Positions 34,401 through 43,966 of a stretch of 64,000 nt of DNA are shown piece by piece. The translations under genes and the position numbers were made by a program. The notes under the pieces were generated by a model. That model was given only the letters and a program-made list of their open reading frames with translations. It ran no database searches and was not told where the DNA came from. Source of the DNA: Bolinopsis microptera (Eukaryota > Ctenophora > Tentaculata > Lobata > Bolinopsidae); contig NC_087078.1 in NCBI RefSeq assembly GCF_026151205.1, forward strand, positions 9,812,675 through 9,876,674. The letters are read 5' to 3'. Position 1 is the stretch's first letter, and each line of letters opens with the position of its first letter.

Positions 34401-37400
34401 AGTACTTATTCAACTTTAGCACTTCATGAAATACATCGTCATCAGTCTGAATCGGACAACAAAAAAGCTGATCTTTTCCTAGGATTAGATAGAACAATTC
34501 GTTTACAGTTCAATACTCTGCCTTTAGCAGTTTAAAGTTTTGACCCAAAATCGAGCATTGTCATCATGATAGGGACAAATTGATGCGGCAGGAATTCGTC
34601 TAGATCTGCAGTTGCCCTTTTTTGAAGCAGAGACACTCATTGATAAGATGGTACCGAGGCAACAAAGGGGACGTTTAGCATTTTTTGGAACAAAGGTAGC
34701 ACTTAATGAGTCGCCCTTTCGAATTGTTCGACGTTGACAGGGCTTAGAATTATTTTTGCAGCCCGGTTGGTATGGCACAGAACCCTCGAAACAGCCGGTA
34801 CCAAAAAATTTCGATCTCCGACTTTTATTTCCAAATATCGTCTTACGATGGCACAGAAGGTACTGTGAGGAGGTATTGAAAATCCAAATTATCAAAAGCA
34901 ATCAACACAAATAAAGGAAATCAATACAATTCAAATCCACGCAAACTGCAAACAAGCATGTATACTAAGTCAACTGCAAACAAGCATTTATACTAAGTCA
35001 ACTGTAAACAAGCATTTATACTAAGTCAACTGCAAACAAGCATTTATACTAAGGCAAATGGGGGCAAATGCAAACAAGCAAACAGACAAGACAACTTACC
35101 AACGTATAACAGAATGGTGCTTGGCACTCATTCCGAAACCGAGGTCCGAGCCTCTATTAAGCGAATATTAATTCGTTTTCTCAAACGAGACTCTGCAATC
35201 GATGCAGGGGGCTGTGAGAAACTTGATAGAAGTGATACAAGGTGATCATAATTGTAAATTTCTTGGACATGTTGCTTCCAAGATAGTTCAGAATTTCAAT
35301 TATTTAATGACCATTAATGACCATTAATGACCATTAATAACCATTAATGACCATTAATGACAATGTCAGTTTTGACAAAATTCCATCTACTGACATTAAT
35401 GGTCGTTGCATTACCCCCACCCAAACGATATGTGACTAACACTCACACAGAATATTAGATAACACACATTATGTTCCTTCTTCAGAATATTCTCTACTTC
35501 GTGAGGTCACCGTTTTCTTGCGTTCCTGAGTTTACTAATACTTCTCTTGTGCTTTTTATAATCCAGTTACTAGACTATTACCATTTACTGTTCATTATAA
35601 ATTCGCAATCTTCATCTCCTATAGTTTTCAAGTCATTCCTATTGTTTCGATTTTGGTATAAGATTAGAATTCAAAAGGGGGGCTTAACGTGCCAGCGCCA
35701 CACTCTGATAAAATAAGAGTAGGTTACATTCTATGAGATCATCGCACAGGGTCGCACATAACTTTGAGTTTGTTTATCTTCGAACAGATCTTTGTTTCTC
35801 TTCGCGTTGATCTTACAATTTGTGCTGTTACCTGTTGATACTTAATTCTAGGCTCTTGTCTCGCTTCAAGACGTAATACTGTTCCAGGTAAAAGTTTCTG
35901 AACGATTTTTTCCAACTTTAATATCTGTGAAATTGAACTGCAATTAAATAATACAGTATCTCCAACAAGCCTTCTCTATTACATACCGCACGAATGTTCT
36001 ATATCGTTGGTACGTTGGTATTACCAGGGTATATTGTATATATGCTAGAGTGAACACGATAAAGCCAACTTAAACATGACATTACATTTTCTTTTAGATC
36101 AACATTAAAATGAACGAAGAAACAATAGTCATCAAGTTGAAGGACGGAGACCCGCTGAATGTCTGCAAACAGAGATTAACGGAAGACAGCCGAATGTTCC
36201 GCTACCTGATAGAGGAACTAAATTACGATGAGCTAGACCTGGAAGACTTCAGCTCTGTGAGTGTAACATTATTTGTTACATTATTGGACGATAAGAGTGT
36301 GGGAGATTTGGAGACAGCTCAGTTTAGGGAGCAACACAAGTTAGGTCACGTGTTCGAGGTGGTGTGGCTGGTGAAGGAACTTAAGGAATGGCTGGAATGC
36401 AGGATGGACAAAGCTGTGACGGATGAGGAGAAGTTGTTTGCTTTTGAGGAGTCCCTCTATATAAGGAACAAGTGGGAGAAGCATGAATTAATGAACGGTT
36501 TTATGTGCAGGTTTTCTGGTAGGGACAACAATTCATTCGTGTTGCAGTACATGACAGAGTTGGGTAAATTAGACGTTGTTCAGATTGATCTCATGTTGAT
36601 TCTTGGAGGATGTAATACTGAACTTTTCCTTCGAATAATTTTAATGAACTTGAAAAACAATAAAATCTTGGATAAAAACAGTAAGTATCTCCTAAGCCGA
36701 ATGGATCTCACACTTTGCTGGGAGCAAAATAAAGATCAGTTTTTAGAGATGTGTGAGAAGATACAAGATTTGTTGAATATTTCAACAGAGGATATGAAAT
36801 ATGCGTTTAAACTGACTACAGAGGTAATGAAATCAGCTAGTTCCCGTAGCACGAACACAAAGGAACGGACTAGGACTACAGAGGTGTACAACATTGATAA
36901 AGACATTAAGTATAAGGCGTCGAGCTGTTGCCAAACAATCAACGGTTTGACAAATGCGATTGTAGGGAACAGAATCACCTCCATGTTTAAAGTTGTTGAA
37001 ATGCTGCTTATAGTTTTCTACAATAATCCTCCAACCACGGAAGAAACAGAGACATTTATTAAAATCTTGGAAACAAGCTGCAGAGACAAACACCTCCAAA
37101 AGGTCTCGAAGCAATTTCTGAAAATTATGATCAATGCCTTAAACTACTCTCCTTCATCGCAGAGAGTTGAGCTTATCTCAGTGTTGAATGAAATAACCAA
37201 TAACAACCAGCTTTCTAGTTATCATGAGAATGTTACCCTAAATCAGGATAAGTTGATAGCCGTTTCACCAGGTATTGGACAAAGAGTACTCAGTTCATTG
37301 AAACATTTGTTGAACAGGGATGAAAGTTTACCATCAGGCACTATTTACAAAGATCACTTTTCTTTTGAACACCCGGCAATTATATCACAGTGTACAGAGC

Positions 37401-40400
37401 CTGGTAATTGCGGATTCATCTTGAAGAATAGTAAACACAGAATACAAGGCATCGGCAATATGGACTATGTAAGTGTACTGTGCTCAGACAGCAGCGACTA
37501 TAATGGAACAGGACTACATGTGCATGATGTGATCTCTGCTAGTGACATGTACCTTTATTTTACACGGTCAGGTAACACAGCATCTGGTAACAAGGTTCAA
37601 GTAACAGGAAAGAAAGGGTTGATTACGTGGCGGAAGAAGTGGTTTCCAGATATTACTGACTGGGAGTTTGAGCAGGCCCCTGTAGCGTATAACGTATCTG
37701 ATTACGTTTTCGCTAAACAGGACTAATCATACACTACGCAAGACTGTCACATGATTTGTTTTAAGTGTTTTATTTTATATTTTGGTTTTTGTTTTAAATC
37801 ATGACGTCATTACAAAGAATGTTAACATGTTTAATACGTATTCTATTGTTATACTGCTTTATAAATTCTGTGTACTAAATCAGTTGATTTAACATCTTAC
37901 TTTACAACAAAGTGACTTAGTAACCGACTTAGTAACCGACTTAGTAACCGAGGAATTAAATAACCACTCATCTTAGTTATTAAATAGATATAATCATGAT
38001 ATTCCCTTGTATTGGTAATATAGATTGACTAGAATCAAACAAGAAAGCATTCCATGATGACCAGGTCCGATAACTTCCCTCTATGATATCATATTGTCAA
38101 CAATATAATATGTGGGTTCTGGTGGTGAAGTATATTTAGTTGAAAGGTAACATTAATATTTAATTCTGGTGTTTGATTGGCCAATAGTCGAAGCTGATTG
38201 GTCTTCTTCTTCTTCGTAGGGGGCTGTGGTCAATATCACTAATGGAAAGATCGTGACCACTGTAAGATAGAGCATTGGAGCCCTGTGCTTACCCCGGTAA
38301 AATTAATAAATCAAGAAAAAAATGTTAAGATTTTGTTTTCTTTGCATTTAGTAAATCGTTTTGTTGCTTGTATGAAGCCGATGATCATTGGTAGTGAGAA
38401 TTTGTCCACTATGTTTGTCACGCTAAGATAAAAGGAGTCAAAGTATCATCCTCGTTGGTAAGACCATTTCGGGCACTTGCCAATAAAGTGGTTCATTGTC
38501 TCCTCCTCCATGAGACAGTGTGGACAAATTTTGGGGACCGTTGTCGGCTTGAACTCATTAATGTGGTAGTTTAGTGCACAATGTCCAGTAAGGAATTGTG
38601 TTGCTGTTCTTATGCTCTCATTGCCAAGTTTCGGGATTGATCTGGCGAACTTATGTCTCCATACTCGTTTGAAGTGAGTGTTCAATACCTCATATGGAAG
38701 TACTCATCATCCTCACTTTTTGAAATACATTAAGTATTACTCTCTGAAATGTTTGTAATTTATACTATTCACCATGAAACAACATGATTTTTGTAGGTAC
38801 TGCATTTGTGTGACTAGCATGATCCCTTACACTCTGCTCTACAGCTGGATAATGGTGCAGAACCAGGTGGATGGGTATGTAGTGTCCATTTCAAAGAACA
38901 GTCACGTGACAGCATATAAAGTCACGTGACAGTATATAGTATATGTACAGCTAATCATATTCTTCAAAATCGACGAGCACCAAAACTCTACATTGTTCGT
39001 TATTTGCTACCGAATCTCTACAGTCAACAATCCTTCTGTGATATAAACGTAGGACCATGTTCAGCAACAAGTAGTGTTACTAGGGTAACAAGTAGTGTTA
39101 CTAGGGTAACCACGTGACCATGTTAAACAACAAATACCTCCTCTGGAGTGGAGTGATCTGCGTCCTAGCCACAATGTTGTTCCTACAACCCTATAGACTC
39201 CCTCCTGTGTCCCTGCCTGATCCTGCTAACATCACCAACATTCCACACATAGTTCACTTGAAAGAGGACACGGTTGATCACATCCTGGGTGTGATCGGAG
39301 GGGAGTCTTTGGTGGAGCACCAGGGAGATCTTGTAACGGGGTCGCTGGACGGTTATCTTGTTGGTGTAGATCCGGACACTTTGAACATCAAGTGGAAGGT
39401 GAAATGCCCAACTTCAAGTTCTGGAAGCGGATGTAGAGTTCTGGGTTTAAGATCGGTGGGCCGTGCCCTTTTTGGTGTGGACGTTAACGGACGTTTGTTC
39501 AAATATCAGTCGGAGAAATTTGAATGGCTTATCGATAATAATACTTCAGGGATAGCAGCATTAACCCCAGGATTCTTCAATGATTTGGTAGTGTACCAAG
39601 ATATGATCTACTTGACGGACTCGTATTCTTCAAAGGAAGACAGACACCAGACTATGTTGCAGAGATTCTTTAGTTTACAAGCAGAAGGGAAGATCATATC
39701 GTATAACATTACATCTAGAGAGGTGTCCGTACTGGCCGATAAACTCTATGTTCCTAATGGGATAGAGCTTCATCGAAATAACAGGTTAACAGAATTTTAT
39801 TGAAATTTCCAAACAAACCAAGAAAATATACTGTGCTGGAAATGACAATACAAAATCCTTCTTATGAATTATTTAATCCTAATTTCCCCAGGACTCTGCT
39901 AGTATCAGAGGGAAGCATGTACCGTATCTTGGAAATAGAAATTAAGTCGGGGGATATTGTGAGGGTATTCAGTGAGGGTGGAACTCTTGGAGCAGTGGAT
40001 AACATCAGGAGAGCTGCTGATGGAGGTAAGCTTCAACTATGATGTTAAGTGCAAAGTGCTAAATTGAGCTGTCAATTGACATCTTTAGCAGTCAACTTAT
40101 CTTGCTTTTAAAATGTTTCAATTGTCTAAACCCTGTGTTTTCTGCCCTCTCAGGCTCTCAAACTAACCTCCCTCACACTAACAACTAACATCCCCCTAGG
40201 CCCTTCTAACAACTAACCTCCCTCCTACTAACAACTAACATCCCCCCTACTAACAACTAAACTCCCTCTCACTAACAACTAACCTCCCCCAATTAAAAAA
40301 CTAACCTCCCTTCAGGCTACTGGATAGGAGTGTCAGTAGGTAGAACAACAAAACACCACCTCTCAGATACCCTCTCTTCCTACCCCATACTTCGTCACCA

Positions 40401-42722
40401 CCTAACCCACCACCACCTACTCTCACCCCTCATCTCATTTTCTGCTAAGATCCTGGCGGAGGAACCACGGTTCTATAGAGTGGATGAGGGGGGTGAGATT
40501 GTCTGCTTGGTGATGGGTGATAGGACTGTTACTGATACCATTACCTTTAGTGAGGTGCTGGAGTTTGGAGAGTATTTGTTCGTTGGGACACCCTTTTCTA
40601 AGAGCCTTTTTAGGATTAAATATTTGTAGTTTGTTTGAATTTGAGAATGCTACTCTGATTTTAATTCAAACTGAATAGAATGAAATATTATAAATTCGTA
40701 CTAATTCAGTATAGGGTAGTAAATACGGTAGTTTCGTACTTCTAAGGAGATCTGCAAGATCTGCAACATTCATTCAGCAGCTATTTTTGGACAAATTGGA
40801 ATGATTCGGTATTTTCTGTGTTAGATTGAGCGAGTACCAGTAGTTGGTCGCAGCTCAGCAAGTGCCTGCAGATTGTGCTTTCATTATTGGTAGATTATGA
40901 TAACAATGGAATATCGTACGGGGCTGGGATTCGATGATTGTAGAAGATTGCGAAAAATCAAATAACACAATCCCAGTACTCCCTGAATATCAAATATTTA
41001 TTTCGCAAATTTTTTCGCTGTCCTTGTGTTCTTTTTCACGTTCATACTATTCCAGATGGAAATAAATACGCAAACACTTTCTTAATGTCAATAATGTCAT
41101 TCCATAACTCATTTAAGTTGCTGGATGTTAGTTAATTTAAGTTTTAGTGATTAATTTAAAAAATAAGTTATGATTTAAAATTGTTTAGTTGACACTTAAA
41201 TAAATAAAAAATGTCTTCCTCTAAATATTTAACTGATACTTCTATCGTTTTGTAATTTGAATTCAATTCGGTAATTTAATAATTTAAAATTCTTTATTAA
41301 CACCCTCTCGAGGATTATATGGCACGACTCAAGTGGTCAGTGGATAAAGGCAGAACTTATGTAGCCGACCTTTCCTGAGGTAAGAGAGGCCAATTAATAG
41401 GTCAAATATAAACTAAATGTAATAGATGAGATACGATCCATAACTGGTGACATGAGTCATCAAATATTTTCTTTGTTTGATATTTTATGTTACTCTGGAG
41501 AACATGTTGTACTTAAATAACTAATTTATTGTAAACCTTCTACGATTAAAAAAGTAATTATCAGGTAGCAAAAACTCGATTACAGAAACCTTTACAATAA
41601 TTCCATTTTCTCACAGATTTAAAAAAAAATTAATGGAGAGAAGCTTGGCATGATACAGATTACAAAAAGTTCAGCAATTAGAATACACAAGTACAACAAG
41701 TGTTTGACGATTACAACATTGCAACATACGCTTGAGGAACTATGCTGGATGATGGAAATTGCTTTTTTCAATACGATTATGCTAAATTCGTTATACGACG
41801 TCAAAAACATTTAAAAGTGTTGCGTTCATTTAAGGTTTTCTCTATTCCTTTCTGGGCGACTTATCAGATCTTCAAGATGTTCTTTAAAGTTATATTTCTG
41901 GTTTGAAAAAAAATCTAATGTTATAATAAATAACAGTTCAAGTTACCTGGACTGAATTTCTTGTGTTCTTCTAAGGATGTGAAGTAACCATGCATTAACT
42001 CTTTGATTGTTTCTAACTGAAACAGAGATTATTATTAGCACCATTCAAAAGAAGATATAATTCTTCAGAAACAAAACAAAATAATAGTGATACGAGTGGG
42101 AGCATAGCTACGTATAGTGTCGCGAAATTTTAAATCCGAGGGTCTTTTCGTAACATAGCTGTTGCTTGCATCAATTGTTGTTGGTACTTTTTCCTAAAGG
42201 TATTTATAGAAAGTGAAACAAAAACTGAATCCAGGGCCTTGGAAAATCTTTGGCAGAGGGGGGGGGGGGGGGGGGGAGGCACAAATCTCACCTTATTCTT
42301 ATCTTGGAACAGATGTTTGAGAATGTTGAAGAGAGGCGGGACTCCTTTTCTCAACTGTCTTTGCAAATATCCGTCAACCAGTGTCCTGAATGTGCTCCCT
42401 GAAATACCAGGTCAGCAGTTTGATGAGATATTTAATATCAAATAGCATTAACACAATTCATTTCCAGATGTGCAGCATGATCTAAGTAATAAGCCACGTA
42501 GGAAAGTAACCCTTGAAAGTTGAAATCTGTATTTCTTGTAATATACAGTTGGACTGCTTTCTATAACTTTACCACGTTTTGTATGCATGGTATTGGTTAA
42601 TAGTAGAGGAGAAGAAAAAATGCATGACCTATTCAGGGAAGCTGATCGGTTAATGGCTGTCACATTTCAGAAGGAAGAATATTTAAAGATTTAATAGGAA
42701 GGAAGAATATGGGTCAGCTCCA

Positions 42723-42753
<31 letters not shown>

Positions 42754-43966
42754 AGGTCAGCTCCACGCCGCTTCCATTATCCTAAGACATAGTATATATA
42801 ACAGTGTATAAACTTTTTAAAGAGGAGCAACTTTTTAAATTCTTTGCATAGAGATTAACATACCACAAACTTGTTATAATGGGAAACAATGTAAAAGGGA
42901 AAGAGAACTATTCGTAATTACTAATTAGAGTAATTATGCACCGCGACCGTGCGCGTGGACAAATAGACAATTAATAAGACCAACTGTTGTTGGTGAATTG
43001 GCTTGTTCGAACACGCGTTGCTTATGAGTTATGACTAATGAGTTACCGCATATTTTTGTCTACTTATGAGATTAATGGTTCCCATGAATCTTTTGATAAT
43101 TGTGTAATTATTTAATTATAATAACGGCAGACGGTTTAAAATGTTCAGTGATTGACAATTTGATTTTGACGGTGAGGTGCGGATCAACCAACATCTCATC
43201 TATGAAATTGAAGGTAGAATTACATATCATGATCGGTTTCCATTGATCTTCAAATCAATCCTATCTTTTAGTAGTACTGTAATTGCAATTCCGCTGCATG
43301 TGACAGAAAATTAAACGGCTTTGAGGAATAATCTTAAAAGCAATTGATTTCGAAATTCTTATTTTTATCTTATAATTTTATAAATGAGGGTGATTGTAAG
43401 AAACTTGATCGCAAGCAATGAATTATTCTCTTTAGTCTTTACCCGTGCTTAGTTTCAAAGCGTAGTTGAAAGGTGCCTCCGCTCGAGGGTGCAATTTCTG
43501 TAGTTTCTGACACAACTGTAACGAATCCTCATCGTTATCTGAACATGTTGATTGGAGTTAGGTATTTATAAGATATTTAACATGTTGGTTAGGTATTTAT
43601 AAGATATTTAACATGTTATTAGGTATTTATAAGATATCTAACATGTTATTAGGTATTTATAAGATATTTAACATGTTGAAGTTAAACGTTGTCATATAGT
43701 ATGGTTCCATTTTGCCATTTTTGCAACCTATTTTGTCTAACCCTAAAAATAAGAGTACCATTTGAACGAATATGAACAAATGCACATATTTAAGCTGCCC
43801 CGTTTCAAGTAACGGGTACTAGTACACACGAATGAACAGCACTTACAATTATTGTGAGCTCTAACGTAGCTCTCAATATAGGTGGAATTCTCGGGATTCC
43901 TGTGGTACAGCGCCTCAAACACGTCAGCACTGTCCTCATACTCTCCTATCCGGGCGTGGAGGTCTC
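23708..43966 (-). CDS. NAA15: NAA15, auxiliary (ribosome-anchoring) subunit of N-terminal acetyltransferase A; 15 C-terminal exons
   Basis: Exons: 43847-43966, 43443-43538, 42292-42398, 41947-42016, 32376-32545, 31194-31346, 30910-31029, 30508-30625, 30228-30332, 29881-30053, 29641-29749, 24576-24674, 24250-24393, 24019-24110, 23708-23857 (stop TGA). All are GT-AG and every phase agrees, giving about 608 residues. They align with vertebrate NAA15 from about residue 230 to the end: [66 protein letters not shown], then the Lys-rich [18 protein letters not shown], and [15 protein letters not shown]15 is a TPR superhelix that holds NAA10 and docks NatA on the ribosome to acetylate nascent N-termini. 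The ~230 N-terminal residues are not found; they must lie right of 43966, perhaps beyond the window. Two introns host other genes: 24675-29640 (helicase, tRNAs) and 32546-41946 (BTB, APMAP, TEs). Confidence 0.93.
24985..27284 (-). pseudogene. Intronless NERD-nuclease plus SF1-helicase gene split by a -1 frameshift
   Basis: The first frame (ATG at 27284, ends 26367) has a nuclease-related (NERD, PD-(D/E)xK) core, [18 protein letters not shown], with Asp, Glu and Lys in place, and a Cys cluster just before it. The second frame (to 24985) has Walker A GPAGSGKS, a Walker B-like DIFIDDFQ, and helicase motif [11 protein letters not shown]. The second frame has no ATG before the P-loop but is open and sensible from 26484 ([17 protein letters not shown]). 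The two belong to one protein joined by a -1 shift within about 26440-26490. No canonical slippery heptamer is visible, so a one-base indel or base error is more likely than programmed shifting. The gene lies in a NAA15 intron on the same strand and is intronless, suggesting retroposition or horizontal origin. Role unknown; NERD-helicase architecture suggests nucleic-acid processing, possibly defence. Confidence 0.75.
27300..28223. other. Intronic spacer of NAA15
   Basis: No gene supported. 28060-28223 is an inverted, diverged copy of the sequence following the tRNA at 28673 (28747-28930), showing that the tRNA pair arose with its flank. Confidence 0.5.
28224..28297 (-). tRNA. tRNA-Ile (anticodon AAT), copy 1
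   Basis: 74 nt with a complete cloverleaf. Acceptor GGCCGTG pairs with CATGGCC, D-arm GCTCAGTTGGTTAGAGC, anticodon loop CTAATAA (AAT), T-loop TTCGACC. A T5 run for Pol III termination follows within 15 nt on the minus strand. Identical to copies 2 and 3. Confidence 0.95.
28673..28746 (+). tRNA. tRNA-Ile (anticodon AAT), copy 2
   Basis: Identical to copy 1 but on the plus strand. A T5 terminator lies 9 nt downstream. About 180 bp of 3' flank is shared with copy 1 in inverted orientation. Confidence 0.95.
29120..29193 (+). tRNA. tRNA-Ile (anticodon AAT), copy 3
   Basis: Identical to copies 1 and 2, with a T5 run at about +7 after the discriminator base. Flanks are not shared beyond a short ACATG preceding the gene. 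Confidence 0.95.
29433..29506 (+). tRNA. tRNA-Ile (anticodon AAT), copy 4
   Basis: Differs from the other copies at two positions (AGCTGG in the D-loop, TTCGATC in the T-loop), neither of which disturbs stems. A T5 terminator lies 6 nt downstream. It is 135 bp from the NAA15 exon at 29641. Confidence 0.95.
30765..30897. repeat. 19-bp array (CACGTGTGAACACTCTGGT) beside a NAA15 splice donor
   Basis: Seven units, two with CACGCGTGATC in place of CACGTGTGAAC. It starts about 12 nt inside the intron from the donor of the NAA15 exon 30910-31029. Each unit carries a CACGTG or CACGCG core. Confidence 0.9.
31360..32165 (-). repeat. ~93-bp array containing copies of a NAA15 splice acceptor and exon start
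   Basis: Eight full units follow the real acceptor at 31346-31348. Each contains, on the minus strand, CTCCTCCAGCACGCGGG and continues through 27 bases of the NAA15 exon. A poly-C (minus strand) tract of variable length follows, with CATGATATCTAATA between. So the unit includes polypyrimidine tract, AG and exon start. Confidence 0.9.
32165..32200 (-). repeat. Duplicate of the NAA15 splice donor
   Basis: AAAACTACTGTACCTTGTA here is a near copy of AAAACCACTGTACCTTGTA at 32364-32382, which holds the true donor of exon 32376-32545. On the minus strand it reads TACAAGGTACAGTAG, a second intact donor 200 bp into the intron. Confidence 0.75.
32600..33140. other. NAA15 intron, no gene recognised
   Basis: Contains several CACGTG sites (near 32850, 32870, 32897). 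Otherwise nothing supported. Confidence 0.4.
33864..34229 (-). CDS. Cysteine-rich ORF, copy 1 (possible terminal exon)
   Basis: The minus-strand open frame has no ATG; it begins after a stop codon, and CCTCCTCACAG just upstream could be a 3' splice site. From there it reads [16 protein letters not shown] and ends [17 protein letters not shown]. It has nine Cys, many basic residues and no recognised family; a secreted disulphide-rich product is conceivable. An identical copy is 660 bp upstream. It may equally be non-coding content of the surrounding element. Confidence 0.3.
   Translation of the reverse strand: MWIFNTSSQYLLCHRKTIFGNKSRRSKFFGTGCFEGSVPYQPGCKNNSKPCQRRTIRKGDSLSATFVPKNAKRPLCCLGTILSMSVSASKKGNCRSRRIPAASICPYHDDNARFWVKTLNC
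34524..34889 (-). CDS. Cysteine-rich ORF, copy 2 (identical)
   Basis: Identical to the ORF at 33864-34229 within the 660-bp duplication. A possible upstream exon ends at a donor near 35098 (TTG/GTAAGT) in matching phase, but no start codon was found in that frame. Confidence 0.3.
   Translation of the reverse strand: MWIFNTSSQYLLCHRKTIFGNKSRRSKFFGTGCFEGSVPYQPGCKNNSKPCQRRTIRKGDSLSATFVPKNAKRPLCCLGTILSMSVSASKKGNCRSRRIPAASICPYHDDNARFWVKTLNC
34941..35055. repeat. ~30-bp tandem repeat (GCAAACAAGCATTTATACTAAGTCAACT)-type
   Basis: Four units of CAAACAAGCAT followed by TTATACTAAGTCAACT with small variants, next to the 660-bp duplication. Confidence 0.85.
36110..37726 (+). CDS. BTB/POZ-domain protein, intronless, nested in a NAA15 intron
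   Basis: A 538-residue ORF. Residues 1-100 read as a BTB fold: [18 protein letters not shown], then [11 protein letters not shown], then the acidic strand [21 protein letters not shown] domains dimerise and often recruit Cullin-3. Residues about 110-220 look like a BACK-type helical region. The middle is helical and low in recognisable motifs. The C-terminal ~130 residues ([30 protein letters not shown]) form a domain I do not recognise, not kelch or MATH. The ATG follows CTTTTAG/ATCAAC by 13 nt, which could be a 3' splice site for a 5' UTR exon. It is on the opposite strand to the host gene NAA15. Confidence 0.75.
   Translation: MNEETIVIKLKDGDPLNVCKQRLTEDSRMFRYLIEELNYDELDLEDFSSVSVTLFVTLLDDKSVGDLETAQFREQHKLGHVFEVVWLVKELKEWLECRMDKAVTDEEKLFAFEESLYIRNKWEKHELMNGFMCRFSGRDNNSFVLQYMTELGKLDVVQIDLMLILGGCNTELFLRIILMNLKNNKILDKNSKYLLSRMDLTLCWEQNKDQFLEMCEKIQDLLNISTEDMKYAFKLTTEVMKSASSRSTNTKERTRTTEVYNIDKDIKYKASSCCQTINGLTNAIVGNRITSMFKVVEMLLIVFYNNPPTTEETETFIKILETSCRDKHLQKVSKQFLKIMINALNYSPSSQRVELISVLNEITNNNQLSSYHENVTLNQDKLIAVSPGIGQRVLSSLKHLLNRDESLPSGTIYKDHFSFEHPAIISQCTEPGNCGFILKNSKHRIQGIGNMDYVSVLCSDSSDYNGTGLHVHDVISASDMYLYFTRSGNTASGNKVQVTGKKGLITWRKKWFPDITDWEFEQAPVAYNVSDYVFAKQD
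38200..38690 (-). pseudogene. LINE (non-LTR retrotransposon) 3' relic
   Basis: The minus frame 38685-38446 reads [16 protein letters not shown] and then [18 protein letters not shown]. This resembles the region after reverse transcriptase in LINE polymerases (RNase H end plus a CCHC-type zinc motif). The rest of the ORF is missing. 38205-38275, just beyond its 3' end, is shared with 4441-4515. Confidence 0.65.
38780..39119 (+). other. Upstream region of the APMAP-like gene
   Basis: A short open frame after TTTTTGTAG (38797 on) reads [17 protein letters not shown] and reaches a donor-like GG/GTATGT. Its role is uncertain. CACGTG sits near 38900, 38922 and 39111. AGTAGTGTTACTAGGGTAAC is duplicated immediately before the start codon. 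Confidence 0.3.
39120..40629 (+). CDS. APMAP: APMAP-like (strictosidine synthase-like beta-propeller) membrane protein
   Basis: Exons 39120-39784, 39892-40025 and 40316-40629 (GT-AG) give 370 residues; human APMAP has 416. The N-terminus is a type II anchor ([18 protein letters not shown]). Then come the propeller blocks seen in [96 protein letters not shown]. Each has a counterpart in order in the vertebrate protein as I recall it. APMAP is a glycoprotein of the plasma membrane/ER with arylesterase-like activity reported. It is nested in the same NAA15 intron as the BTB gene, opposite strand to NAA15. Intron 2 is built of repeated CTAAC plus pyrimidine units up to the acceptor. Confidence 0.85.
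40155..40315 (+). repeat. APMAP: Array of branch-site/polypyrimidine-like units in APMAP intron 2
   Basis: Units close to ACTAACAACTAACCTCCCTC are repeated about seven times and run straight into the acceptor CCCTTCAG at 40308-40315. Perfect TACTAAC strings occur at two places (near 40226 and 40249). Confidence 0.8.
40630..41940. other. NAA15 intron, no gene recognised
   Basis: AT-rich, with no recognisable ORF or inverted repeats. Confidence 0.4.
42257..42276. repeat. G-tract
   Basis: An approximately 20-base G run, 16 nt downstream (in gene sense) of the donor of NAA15 exon 42292-42398. Confidence 0.9.
42726..42754. repeat. G-tract between direct repeats
   Basis: About 28 G residues, flanked by GGTCAGCTCCACACCG and GGTCAGCTCCACGCCG. 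Confidence 0.9.
43541..43678. repeat. ~31-bp array next to a NAA15 acceptor
   Basis: Four to five units of TTAGGTATTTATAAGATATTTAACATG-type. AACATGTT also forms the last bases before the real acceptor of exon 43443-43538, so the array abuts the splice site. Confidence 0.85.

Larger units (their letters stand above)
33601..34920. repeat. Perfect 660-bp tandem duplication
   Basis: 33601-34260 and 34261-34920 are identical base for base as printed. Each contains a 125-codon open frame on the minus strand. Either a very recent duplication or an assembly artefact. Confidence 0.95.
33147..35420. mobile_element. G/C-tract-bounded element with two decamer hairpin modules and an internal duplication
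   Basis: The left end has GGGGGGTATGC, then units of GACCATTAAT (some variant) and a hairpin ending ACTGACATTAATGGTC (33240-33262). The right end has the same array (35305-35365), the same hairpin (35366-35402), then GTTGCATTACCCCC (35403-35416). The interior is dominated by a perfect 660-bp tandem duplication. Architecture matches 61264-62072, where the decamer is different. No transposase is visible, so it is presumably non-autonomous. Confidence 0.6.
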
